A stretch of 64,000 nucleotides of DNA, taken from Kutzneria kofuensis (GTDB taxonomy: Bacteria > Actinomycetota > Actinomycetes > Mycobacteriales > Pseudonocardiaceae). Both the position numbers and the translations under genes were made by a program. The DNA lies in NCBI RefSeq assembly GCF_014203355.1, contig NZ_JACHIR010000003.1, forward strand, positions 1-64,000, written 5' to 3'. Every line of letters begins with the position of its first letter. The first letter of the stretch is position 1. Shown here piece after piece: positions 16,020-23,283 of the stretch. The notes under the pieces were generated by a model. It saw only the letters and a program-made list of their open reading frames with translations. It did not search any database and had not been told where the DNA came from.

Positions 16020-16751
16020 TCAGACCACGCCACCGTTGACGTAGATCACCTGGCCGTTCACCCAGCGCGCCGGGCCCGCCAGCCAGGACACGGCCTCGGC
16101 GATGTCGGCCGGCTCGCCCAGCCGCTCCAGCGGCGCGAACTTGGCCATCCGGTCGATGGTCTCCTGGTCCTTGCCGTCCAGGTACAGCGGCGTCGCGGTC
16201 GGGCCGGGGGCCACGGCGTTGACGGTGATGTCACGGCCGCGCAGCTCCTTGGCCAGGATCAGCGTCATGCCGTCGACCGCGCCCTTGGTGGCGGCGTAGG
16301 CGGTGTAGTTCGGCAGCGCGATGTGCGTGACCGAGGTGGAGAAGTTGATCAGCGCGCCGCCCGGGCGCAGCCGCCGCACGGCCTGCTGGTCGACCACGAA
16401 GGTGCCGCGCACGTTGGTGCGGTGCATCCGGTCGAAGTCGGCCAGGTCCAGGTCGGCCAGCGGCGACAGCAACATGATGCCGGCGGTGTGCACGACGACG
16501 TCGATGCCGCCGTAGCGCTTCTCGGTGTCCTCGAACAGCGCCGCGACCTGCTGCTCGTCGGCGACGTCGGCCTGGAACGCCGACGCGGTGCCGCCGGCCG
16601 CGGTGATCGCCGTGACGGCCTCCTCGGCGCGCTGGGGGTTGCCGGCGTAGGTGACGACAACCGTCTGGCCGTCCTTGGCCAGCCGCTCCGCGACGACGCG
16701 GCCGATACCGCCCGACCCGCCGGTGACGATGGCAACCCTGGTCTCGCTCAT
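16020..16751 (-). CDS. Short-chain dehydrogenase/reductase
   Basis: A 243-residue classical SDR with VTGGSGGIG at residues 9-17, an HTAG motif near 88-91 in place of NNAG, and a catalytic Ser near 138-140 with Tyr152 and Lys156 (NYTAYAATKGAVDGM). It ends WVNGQVIYVNGGVV, typical of the NADPH-dependent 3-oxoacyl reductase-like subgroup. The start is the ATG at 16751. The promoter region between this gene and the divergent second TetR gene carries two tandem operator-like repeats, so it is probably the main target of the flanking TetR proteins. Confidence 0.85.
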   Translation of the reverse strand: MSETRVAIVTGGSGGIGRVVAERLAKDGQTVVVTYAGNPQRAEEAVTAITAAGGTASAFQADVADEQQVAALFEDTEKRYGGIDVVVHTAGIMLLSPLADLDLADFDRMHRTNVRGTFVVDQQAVRRLRPGGALINFSTSVTHIALPNYTAYAATKGAVDGMTLILAKELRGRDITVNAVAPGPTATPLYLDGKDQETIDRMAKFAPLERLGEPADIAEAVSWLAGPARWVNGQVIYVNGGVV

Positions 16752-16772
16752 GGTCCTGACTCCCTGCTCTGT

Positions 16773-16821
16773 TGTGGACGCTGTGTACATATAAGCACGG
16801 ATGTGGACGTCGTGTCCATAT
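16773..16821. promoter_or_regulatory. Two tandem TetR operator-like sites upstream of the SDR gene
   Basis: Two copies of TGTGGAC-N5-GT(A/C)CATAT occur at 16773-16792 and 16802-16821, 29 nt apart. The second is a near-perfect inverted repeat: ATGTGGAC and GTCCATAT around GTCGT. The GTCCATAT half-site recurs in the promoters of both TetR genes. The pattern fits autoregulated TetR control of the SDR, but which paralogue binds cannot be told. Confidence 0.65.
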
Positions 16822-16861
16822 CTCGTGTCGTGTCGGCGGTCACATGGTGCACCCGTCGATG

Positions 16862-16884
16862 TTAGATACACTGTGTCCATATAA
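16862..16884. promoter_or_regulatory. Operator-like imperfect palindrome upstream of the TetR-NTF2 gene
   Basis: A 23-bp imperfect palindrome starting TTAGATACAC and ending GTCCATATAA, with 8 of 11 positions symmetric. It includes the GTCCATAT octamer shared with the other two promoters of this locus. It ends 3 nt before the GGAGG of the regulator gene, so a bound repressor would block initiation of transcription or translation. Confidence 0.5.
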
Positions 16885-16898
16885 CTGGGAGGTGTGTG

Positions 16899-17798
16899 AT
16901 GCGTGGTCGACGTCCCGCCGCCCTCGTCCGCGGGCAGGTGCTCGCCGCCGCCGGTGAACTGCTGCTGGCCGAGGGCATGGGCGGTTTCACCATCGAGAAG
17001 GTGGCGGCGAGGGCCGGCTCCAGCCGGATGACCATCTACAAGTGGTGGCCGTCCAAGGGCTCGCTGGCCCTCGACGGCTACGCCACCGTGGTCCGGCACA
17101 GCCTCGAGTTCCCCGACACCGGCGACGTCGAGGCCGACATCGTCGCCCAGCTGCTGTCGTTCGTGCGCCTGGTGCGCGACAGCCGCGCCGGGCGGGTGAT
17201 CGGCGAGCTGATCGGCGCCGCCCAGACCGACGCCGAACTCGGAGCGTCCTTTCGGGAACGCTACTCGCGCCCGCGCCGGGAACTTGCCGAGCGCACCCTG
17301 CGGCGGGGCGTGGAACGTGGTGAACTCCGTTCCGACTTCGACCCGCAGGTGGTCGTGGACCAGCTGTGGGGCGCCGTGTACCACCGGCTGCTCGTCCCCG
17401 ACGAGCCGCTGACCGACGAGTTCGCCCGGGCGCTCGTCGCGAACATCCTGCCCGGCCTGCGCAAGGAGAAGACGATCGTGAGCACTCCCGCCGCCATCCA
17501 GGCCTTCGTCGACGCCACCAACAAGGCCGACACCGAGGCGTTCCTGGCTGCCTTCACCGACGACGCGTTCCTGGACGACTGGGGCCGGAAGTTCCACGGC
17601 CACGACGGCGTCGCCAGTTGGAACAAGACCGACAACATCGGCGTGCAGGCCCATTTCGAGCTGGCCAAGGTGGAGCCGGCCGGCGAGGCCGACACCTACA
17701 CCGTGACGATGAAGGTGCGCAGCCACCGCTTCAACGGCACCGGCACCATGGCGATCAAGGTCCGGGGCGACAAGATCGCGAGTCTCGTGATCTCCTGA
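16899..17798 (+). CDS. TetR regulator fused to an NTF2/SnoaL-like domain
   Basis: 299 residues. Residues 1-190 are a TetR regulator nearly matching the paralogue at 15354 (FTIEKVAARAGSSRMTIYKWWPSKGSLALDGYAT). Residues from about 194 are an NTF2-like fold (AAIQAFVDATNKADTEAFLAAFTDDAFLDDWG), usually a separate protein. The join lies exactly where the paralogue ends (GLKR there, GLRKEKTI here). Just there the DNA has AAGGAG and a GTG at 17478 at workable spacing, so the NTF2 part may also be made alone. ATG 16899 is preferred over GTG 16896 because GGAGG (16888-16892) is 6 nt away. The hydrolase gene follows after 4 nt. Confidence 0.8.
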   Translation: MRGRRPAALVRGQVLAAAGELLLAEGMGGFTIEKVAARAGSSRMTIYKWWPSKGSLALDGYATVVRHSLEFPDTGDVEADIVAQLLSFVRLVRDSRAGRVIGELIGAAQTDAELGASFRERYSRPRRELAERTLRRGVERGELRSDFDPQVVVDQLWGAVYHRLLVPDEPLTDEFARALVANILPGLRKEKTIVSTPAAIQAFVDATNKADTEAFLAAFTDDAFLDDWGRKFHGHDGVASWNKTDNIGVQAHFELAKVEPAGEADTYTVTMKVRSHRFNGTGTMAIKVRGDKIASLVIS

Positions 17799-17802
17799 CG
17801 GC

Positions 17803-18564
17803 GTGTTCGTCTGCGATGACGGTCAGGGGCTGCCGGTTTTCCTGCTGCTGCACGGGTTCAGCGGTTCGGTGCGCTGGTTCGACGCCGTGACGCCCCTGTT
17901 GGCCGAGCACGGCCGGGTGCTGCGCGTGGATCTTCGTGGGCACGGGCGAACCGGCGGTCACGACGGGCTGGACGCCGAGTCGCAGGCGGCGGCCGTCAAC
18001 GGCGTGCTGGATGATCTCGGTGTCGGACAGGTGACGGCTGTCGGCCATTCCTACGGCGCCGACGTCGCGCTGGCGCTCGGCCGGCGCGCGGCGAAGATCG
18101 TCATCATCGGGCAGGCGCCGGACTACAGCTACGCGACCTTCCCGGCCGGCAACGGATTGCTGGCGGCGCCGGTGCTCGGCCCGCTGCTGCACCGGCTCGC
18201 GCCGCCGGCCGCGGTGCGGAAGGCGGTGTCCTACGCCTTCGCGCCGGGCTTCGAGTTCGACCCGGCGCTGCTGCGTGATCACGCGGCCACTAGCCCGGCG
18301 GTGGCGCGGGCGGTGATCGTCGACCGGCGGCGGGCGCTGGCTGCTCGCCCACTCGACGAACAGGTGCGTGATCTCGGCGTGCCGACGCTGGTGATCCTCG
18401 GCCGGCACGACCGGTTCTACGACTGCGTCCGGACGGCCGAGCGCTACCGGGCGGCCGGCGCCCGCGTGGAGATCGTTCCCGACGCCGGCCACAGTCCTCA
18501 GGTGGAGCGACCGTCGCAAGTTGTGGATCTAGTGCTTTCGTTGCACGCCAACTGCTCCGAATGA
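17803..18564 (+). CDS. Alpha/beta hydrolase
   Basis: A 253-residue alpha/beta-hydrolase with the oxyanion segment LLLHGFSGS (residues 14-22), nucleophile elbow GHSYGAD with Ser83, acid Asp203 in LGRHDRF and His230 in DAGHSPQ, so the catalytic triad is complete. The GTG at 17803 follows the TetR-NTF2 stop after 4 nt, so the two are co-transcribed. Substrate unknown. An ester or lactone linked to the NTF2 domain and SDR of this locus is a guess from context. Confidence 0.8.
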   Translation: MFVCDDGQGLPVFLLLHGFSGSVRWFDAVTPLLAEHGRVLRVDLRGHGRTGGHDGLDAESQAAAVNGVLDDLGVGQVTAVGHSYGADVALALGRRAAKIVIIGQAPDYSYATFPAGNGLLAAPVLGPLLHRLAPPAAVRKAVSYAFAPGFEFDPALLRDHAATSPAVARAVIVDRRRALAARPLDEQVRDLGVPTLVILGRHDRFYDCVRTAERYRAAGARVEIVPDAGHSPQVERPSQVVDLVLSLHANCSE

Positions 18565-18604
18565 CCTCTGGTCGTCGCGGTCAAGATCGCGTAGGTCTGG
18601 GAGC

Positions 18605-19237
18605 ATGGCTGGCTCACGAACCGGCGTGGCCGCCGGTATCGCCCTGTTCGCCCTGGCAACTCTTACCGCGTGCAACCTTCCCGCCACCGCCGGCGGGGAC
18701 AGCGGCGCGCCCCTGCCCAGTGACAGCACCCAGCAGCTGGCGTCGTTGAAGATCGCCGCCGCCGGGCCGATGACCGGCTACTCGCGGGACCGCTTCGGCG
18801 GCGACTGGATCAAGCAGGCCGACGGCTGCGACACCCGCGTCGACGTGCTCAAGGCGCAGGGCAAGGAGGTGAAGTCCAAGGGCTGCACCGTGACCTCCGG
18901 CAAGTGGATCTCCCTGTACGACGGGGCCACCGTCACCTCGCCGCACGACCTGGACATCGACCACCTCGTGCCCGAGGCCGAGTCGTGGCGGACCGGAGCC
19001 GCGCAGTGGACGCAGGCGCAACGCGTCGCCTTCGCCAACGACCTGGACGAACTCGTCGCCGTCACCGCGCACAGCAACCGGAGCAAGGGCGACCAGCCGC
19101 CGCCCGGCTACATGCCGGTGCAGTCGGAGTGGTGCGACTACGCCACGCACTGGATCAAGGTGAAGGCCAAGTACAAGCTGACGATCTCCCAGGCCGAGCA
19201 CGACGCGCTGACGCAGATGCTCGGCGCCTGCCACTGA
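18605..19237 (+). CDS. Secreted HNH-endonuclease-like lipoprotein (DUF1524 type)
   Basis: A 210-residue protein with a lipoprotein signal peptide (hydrophobic run to LTAC, Cys23 as the lipidated residue). The mature part matches the GmrSD/DUF1524-type HNH nuclease found in actinomycete exoproteins. Its metal-site core is DIDHLVPEAESW with Asp119 and His120, followed by an AHSNRSKGDQPPPGYMP segment. Two cysteine pairs (Cys75/Cys94 and Cys near 177/209) probably form disulfides outside the cell. Such proteins are thought to degrade extracellular DNA. It stands alone in its neighbourhood. Confidence 0.8.
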   Translation: MAGSRTGVAAGIALFALATLTACNLPATAGGDSGAPLPSDSTQQLASLKIAAAGPMTGYSRDRFGGDWIKQADGCDTRVDVLKAQGKEVKSKGCTVTSGKWISLYDGATVTSPHDLDIDHLVPEAESWRTGAAQWTQAQRVAFANDLDELVAVTAHSNRSKGDQPPPGYMPVQSEWCDYATHWIKVKAKYKLTISQAEHDALTQMLGACH

Positions 19238-19294
19238 GGACGGCAGGGGTGGCCTGCGCCGGTGAAGCGGAAGTCGCTGGTCCCTTCCTGATTC

Positions 19295-19311
19295 TGGGGG
19301 CGGAACCCCCA
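19295..19311. terminator. Small hairpin, possible terminator or leader structure
   Basis: TGGGGG and CCCCCA pair around a 5-nt loop (CGGAA), 35 nt before the ATG of the regulator at 19346 and 58 nt after the HNH gene. It could end the upstream transcript or fold in the leader of the lanthipeptide regulator. Confidence 0.4.
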
Positions 19312-19345
19312 TGTGCCGCCGGCGGTCACGGGGCAGCCTGGCGGT

Positions 19346-20278
19346 ATGGCGTTGCGGGACGTGGGGTTCACCCCGGTGCAGGAAGAGGTGTACCGGGCGC
19401 TGGTGGGCAATCCGGACGTGGTGCCGCCGGGATCGGACCAGGCCGTCCGTGAGCTGATCGCGCTGGGGGTGCTGCGGCGTGACCCGTCGAGCCCGTCCGG
19501 CGTGCGGGTGCCGAATCCCTCGGTGGCGCTGGGGGAGCTGGTCGAACGGGTCGAGGACGAGCTGGTGCGCCGGCAGCGCCTCGTCGGGGACATCCGCTGC
19601 GAGATCGCGGCGCTGACGGCGGAGCACACCCGGCGGCGGACCGCCCCGGACAGCATCGGGGTGGAGTGGCTGACCGACTCCGGCGAGGTGCTGGAACGCC
19701 TGGACGAGCTGTCGTTCTTCACCCGCACCAGCGTGTTCGCGGTGCAGCCGCTGAGCCCGGCCGACCGCCGCCGGGCGGTCGACCCGGCGCAGCTGGACCT
19801 GCGGATCATGCGGCGGGGCGTGGACATGCGCGTGATCTACGACGGCCGGCTGCTGGCCAACGACGGTGCGGTGGCGCAGCTGAACCGGCTGGCCATGGCC
19901 GGTGTGGAGATCCGGTTCGCGCCGGAGCCGCCGGATCGGATGATCATCATGGACGAGAGCGTCGCGGTGCTGCCGGTGGACCCGGCGGACAGCCGCGCGG
20001 GCGCGGTCGTGGTGCGGCAGGCCGGCCTGCTGCGCGGGCTGGTCCGGCTGTTCCACCACCTGTGGGCGGCCGCCGAGACCACCGAGGACGTGCTCGACGA
20101 CGAGGACCGCCGGGTGCTGAAGCTGTTGGCGGACGGCAAGACCGACGAGACGGCGGCCCGCGAGATCGGCATGTCGGTACGCCACCTGCGCCGCCGCATC
20201 GCCCGGTTGATGGACGTGCTCAAGGCGACCAGCCGCTTCCAGGCCGGCGCCGCGGCGACGAGGAAAGGATGGATCTGA
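19346..20278 (+). CDS. TrmB/LuxR-type regulator of the lanthipeptide locus
   Basis: A 310-residue regulator. The N-terminus is TrmB-like (FTPVQEEVYRALVGNPDVVPPGSDQAVRELIALGVLRRD). A phospholipase-D-like sensor region follows (VDMRVIYDGRLLANDGAVAQLNRLAMAGVEIRFAPEP). The C-terminus is a LuxR-type helix-turn-helix, LKLLADGKTDETAAREIGMSVRHLRRRIARLMDVL. Regulators of this build often accompany class III/IV lanthipeptide genes in actinomycetes. The ATG at 19346 lacks a clear ribosome site, and GTG 19313 is an alternative. Its TGA overlaps the ATG of the next small gene, so the two are translationally coupled. Confidence 0.75.
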   Translation: MALRDVGFTPVQEEVYRALVGNPDVVPPGSDQAVRELIALGVLRRDPSSPSGVRVPNPSVALGELVERVEDELVRRQRLVGDIRCEIAALTAEHTRRRTAPDSIGVEWLTDSGEVLERLDELSFFTRTSVFAVQPLSPADRRRAVDPAQLDLRIMRRGVDMRVIYDGRLLANDGAVAQLNRLAMAGVEIRFAPEPPDRMIIMDESVAVLPVDPADSRAGAVVVRQAGLLRGLVRLFHHLWAAAETTEDVLDDEDRRVLKLLADGKTDETAAREIGMSVRHLRRRIARLMDVLKATSRFQAGAAATRKGWI

Positions 20279-20355
20279 TGGCCGAACCACACCCGACCGA
20301 GCCGGAACCGGCCCAGGACGAGGAGTTCCTGGTCAGCGTCTTCGCCTGGGACTGA
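20278..20355 (+). CDS. 25-residue acidic peptide coupled to the regulator
   Basis: A very short gene, too small for routine prediction: MAEPHPTEPEPAQDEEFLVSVFAWD. The ATG at 20278 shares its first base with the regulator stop (TGATG), and AGGAAAGG lies 9-16 nt upstream. An ATG at 20269 would add three residues. The sequence is strongly acidic with a hydrophobic, aromatic tail and has no cysteine, so it is not a lanthionine substrate. Candidates are a signalling peptide, a co-regulator or a decayed precursor. No family is recognised. Confidence 0.5.
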   Translation: MAEPHPTEPEPAQDEEFLVSVFAWD

Positions 20356-20460
20356 AGGCGGCGCCGGGCCGCCGGTGTCCGCTTGCTGACCGCGGCCGCG
20401 TCACCTTGCTGACCTGCGGCGATCTTCCGGCACGGCCCGGTCACGGCGAAAACTTGGGCC

Positions 20461-22995
20461 ATGCCCGAACACAGCACCTTCCCGCTGGTCGAGCTGGTCC
20501 GCGCGGCGATCCCGGACGGCTCGGCCGACCACTGGCGGCTGCGCACCGACGACTTCTGGTGCCACGTCAGCCACGACGACGGCGTGCGCCGCAAGCAGGG
20601 CTGGAAGCTGCACCTGTCGGCGACGCCGCTGTCGGCGCCGATGGTGCTGTTCCGCGCGGCGGAAGTGCTGCTGGCACAGGGCTGCGACTTCAAGTTCGCC
20701 AAGGGACTGGCGCAGGTCGAGGAGCTGACCTCGGGCCGGTACCGGCGGGCCCAGGCGGGCAAGTTCGTCACGGTCTACCCGGCCGACGACGAGCAGTTCG
20801 CCCGGATCGCGCCGTTGCTGCACGAGGCGACCCTCGGCCTGCCGGGCCCGCGCATCCCCTCGGACCGCCCGTACGCCGAGCACAGCCTGGTGCACATGCG
20901 GTTCGGCGCGATCCACGGCGTCCCGGTGCTGACCAACGACGGTTCGTTCGAGGCGCGGCTCACCGACCCCGACGGCCGGCCGGTGAAGGACGAGCGCACG
21001 CCGTGGTTCGCACCGCCGGCCTGGGCGCCGCCGCCTCCGGTCCCGGTGCCGACGGCGGTGTCCAACGGCCGCCGGGTGGTGATCGACGATCGGTTCCAAG
21101 TGGACAGTGCGATCCGGCATTCGTCCCGTGGCGGCGTGTATTTCGGCACCGACCTGGCGACCGGCGCGAAGGTGGTGCTGAAGCAGGCTCGCCCGCACGT
21201 CGCCGCGCAGCTCAACGGCCTGGACGCCCGGGACGCGCTGCGCCGCGAGGCCCGGATGCTCACGGAGCTCAAGGGCCTGGCCGCCGAGCTGATCGTCCTC
21301 GTCGAGCACGGCGGCGACCTGTTCCTGATCGAGTCCGTGGTGCCGGGACGGCCGCTGACCGACGAGGTCGACGCGATGCTCCGCGCCGGCGCCGAGCCGT
21401 ATTCCCTGGCCCGCAAGCTGATCGCCTTGCTGCGGGCGGTCCACGACCGGGGCCTGGTGTTCCGGGATCTCTCGCCGGCGAACGTGATGGCGTTGCCGGA
21501 CGGGGAACTGCGGCTCATCGATCCGGAAACCGCCGCCAGACCGGGCGAACTCGTGCACCGGACCTTCACGCCGGGCTTCGCCGCACCGGAGGTGTTGAAC
21601 GGCAAGCGGTTCGAGCCCGCGCCGGACACCGCCGTCGACCGCTACGCCCTGGGCACGTTCCTGCTGTTCCTGGCCACGGGCGCGCCACCGGCGCTGCCGT
21701 CGGATCCCCGCGACCCGCACGACCGCCTGCGCGCCGTCGTGACCGCCAACGACAGCGAGGCCGTGCGGCGGTTCGCGCCGGCGATCCTCGGCCTCACCCG
21801 CACCGATCCGGCCGAGCGCTGGAGCCTCGACCGGGCGCTGGCCTCGCTCGACGGCCCGGTGTCCGACGTCGCCACCGCCGAGCCGATCGGCACCGATCAG
21901 CTCATCTGGGACGGCCTCAAGCACATCGAGTCCACAATGGACCTCAGCGCCAAGCGACTGTGGCCCACCGACGGGTTCGGCACCGGCACCGACGCCTGCG
22001 CCGTGCAGTACGGGGCCGCCGGCGTGCTGGGCGTGCTCAACCAGGCGGCCAAGGCCGGCTACGACGTCCCGGTCGGCGATGTCGCCCGCTGGATCGACGA
22101 GCGGCGGTTGGACGTGCCGAAGCTGCTGCCCGGCCTGTACTTCGGCCGCGCCGGCACCGCTTGGGCGCTGCACGACGCCGGCACCCTGCTCGACGACCGC
22201 GAGCTGCGGGACCACGCCGTCGACATGGCCCGGCAGTTCCCGACCCGGTGGCCGAATCCGGACATCTGCCACGGCTCGGCCGGGCACGGCCTGCTGGCGC
22301 TGCACCTGTGGAAGGCCGGCGCCGGCGATGAGTTCCTGGCCCGTGCCAGCGACATCGCCGACGGCCTGCTCGACGCCGCCACCAGAACCGACGACGGCGT
22401 GTTCTGGCCCGTGCCCGACGACTTCGACTCGGAACTGGCCGGGACCTGGCACTTCGGCTTCGGCCACGGCGTCGCCGGCGTCGGCACGTTCCTGCTCGAA
22501 GCCGCCGACGCCACCGGCCGCGCCGATCTCCATGACGTGGCCGCGGAAGCCGGCGCCACGCTGGCGAAGGCGGCCGTCGAAGACCCCGACGGCGGCGTCC
22601 GCTGGCGTCCCGACTACCGCCGCGCCGAACGCTCCGGCGACCTGACCCGGCACTGGTGCAGCGGTTCCTCCGGCGTCGGCACGTTCCTGCACCGGCTGGG
22701 CCGGCACGACCTGGCCGCCGGAGCTGCCGTCGCGGTGAAGGCCCACCGCTGGCGGTCCTCGCCCTGCGTCTGCCACGGCCTGGCCGGCGACGGCGAGTTC
22801 CTGCTCGACCTCGGTCACGACGTCGACGACCTGGTCACGGTGCTGCGGACCCGGGCCGTGCTGAAGGCCGGGCGGGCCGTGCTGCCCGACGAGACCCAGC
22901 TCAAGTTCGTCGTCAACTACGCCACCGGACTGGCCGGCCCCGTCGGCTTCCTGCTCCGCGTCCGCCACGGCGGCCCCCGCCCCTGGCACCCCTGA
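20461..22995 (+). CDS. Class IV lanthipeptide synthetase (LanL-like)
   Basis: An 844-residue three-domain synthetase. The N-terminal lyase region is followed by a Ser/Thr-kinase-like domain with Lys241 (VVLKQ), the catalytic loop VFRDLSPANVM (Asp336) and LIDPETA in place of DFG. The C-terminal LanC-like cyclase has ICHGSAGHG and FGFGHGVAGVG. It also keeps the zinc ligands, Cys733 in HWCSGSSG and Cys771-His772 in CVCHGLAG. Retention of the zinc site separates class IV (LanL) from class III (LanKC). It phosphorylates and eliminates Ser/Thr in the precursor and forms lanthionines. The likely substrate is the peptide encoded 47 nt downstream. Confidence 0.9.
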   Translation: MPEHSTFPLVELVRAAIPDGSADHWRLRTDDFWCHVSHDDGVRRKQGWKLHLSATPLSAPMVLFRAAEVLLAQGCDFKFAKGLAQVEELTSGRYRRAQAGKFVTVYPADDEQFARIAPLLHEATLGLPGPRIPSDRPYAEHSLVHMRFGAIHGVPVLTNDGSFEARLTDPDGRPVKDERTPWFAPPAWAPPPPVPVPTAVSNGRRVVIDDRFQVDSAIRHSSRGGVYFGTDLATGAKVVLKQARPHVAAQLNGLDARDALRREARMLTELKGLAAELIVLVEHGGDLFLIESVVPGRPLTDEVDAMLRAGAEPYSLARKLIALLRAVHDRGLVFRDLSPANVMALPDGELRLIDPETAARPGELVHRTFTPGFAAPEVLNGKRFEPAPDTAVDRYALGTFLLFLATGAPPALPSDPRDPHDRLRAVVTANDSEAVRRFAPAILGLTRTDPAERWSLDRALASLDGPVSDVATAEPIGTDQLIWDGLKHIESTMDLSAKRLWPTDGFGTGTDACAVQYGAAGVLGVLNQAAKAGYDVPVGDVARWIDERRLDVPKLLPGLYFGRAGTAWALHDAGTLLDDRELRDHAVDMARQFPTRWPNPDICHGSAGHGLLALHLWKAGAGDEFLARASDIADGLLDAATRTDDGVFWPVPDDFDSELAGTWHFGFGHGVAGVGTFLLEAADATGRADLHDVAAEAGATLAKAAVEDPDGGVRWRPDYRRAERSGDLTRHWCSGSSGVGTFLHRLGRHDLAAGAAVAVKAHRWRSSPCVCHGLAGDGEFLLDLGHDVDDLVTVLRTRAVLKAGRAVLPDETQLKFVVNYATGLAGPVGFLLRVRHGGPRPWHP

Positions 22996-23042
22996 GTTTC
23001 CGGCCCGAGCCGGAGAAACCCACCGAGATGAAGGAGATCACC

Positions 23043-23156
23043 ATGGAGTTCAGCCTCGACCTCGACGCCCTGCAGCAGCTGCCCGCCGCCGAGGCCGGCA
23101 CCATCACCCCCGAGTGCACCTGGACCTGCAGCTGGACCGGCGTCACCACGTACTGA
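23043..23156 (+). CDS. Lanthipeptide precursor (LanA)
   Basis: A 37-residue peptide. The leader MEFSLDLDALQQLPAAEAG has the acidic, Leu-rich helix (LDLDALQ) used for recognition in class III/IV systems. The core TITPECTWTCSWTGVTTY has two Cys (25 and 29), seven Thr/Ser and two Trp. Thr22-Cys25 and Thr26-Cys29 are plausible ring pairs. The ATG at 23043 is favoured by AAGGAG (23031-23036) at 6 nt. ATG 23028 would add MKEIT. It lies 47 nt after the synthetase and 17 nt before a strong terminator. No dedicated transporter or leader protease gene is seen nearby. Confidence 0.85.
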   Translation: MEFSLDLDALQQLPAAEAGTITPECTWTCSWTGVTTY

Positions 23157-23173
23157 CCAACGCTGTGAGACGT

Positions 23174-23207
23174 GCGCCGTGGTCGTGCCTTCGCACGACC
23201 ACGGCGC
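23174..23207. terminator. Strong hairpin terminator of the lanthipeptide operon
   Basis: A perfect 15-bp stem, GCGCCGTGGTCGTGC with GCACGACCACGGCGC, around a CTTC tetraloop, 17 nt after the precursor stop. It closes the regulator-peptide-synthetase-precursor unit and may also protect the 3' end of the precursor mRNA. Confidence 0.9.
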
Positions 23208-23283
23208 TAGATCATGTCCGGGGTGGCGGGCGTCACAGCCTTGACCTGCCGACACATTCGGGCCTTGCGGCGTCATCACGGTT

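Noticed and set aside
18614-20290. A 558-codon minus-strand frame
   Set aside because: Antisense to the HNH lipoprotein and the regulator. The composition is that of a GC-skew shadow and there are no motifs.
20401-22989. An 862-codon minus-strand frame
   Set aside because: Shadow of the lanthipeptide synthetase, which has complete kinase and cyclase motifs on the plus strand.
20461-22995. Class III (LanKC) assignment for the synthetase
   Set aside because: The zinc ligands Cys733 and Cys771-His772 are present. They are absent in class III and kept in class IV.
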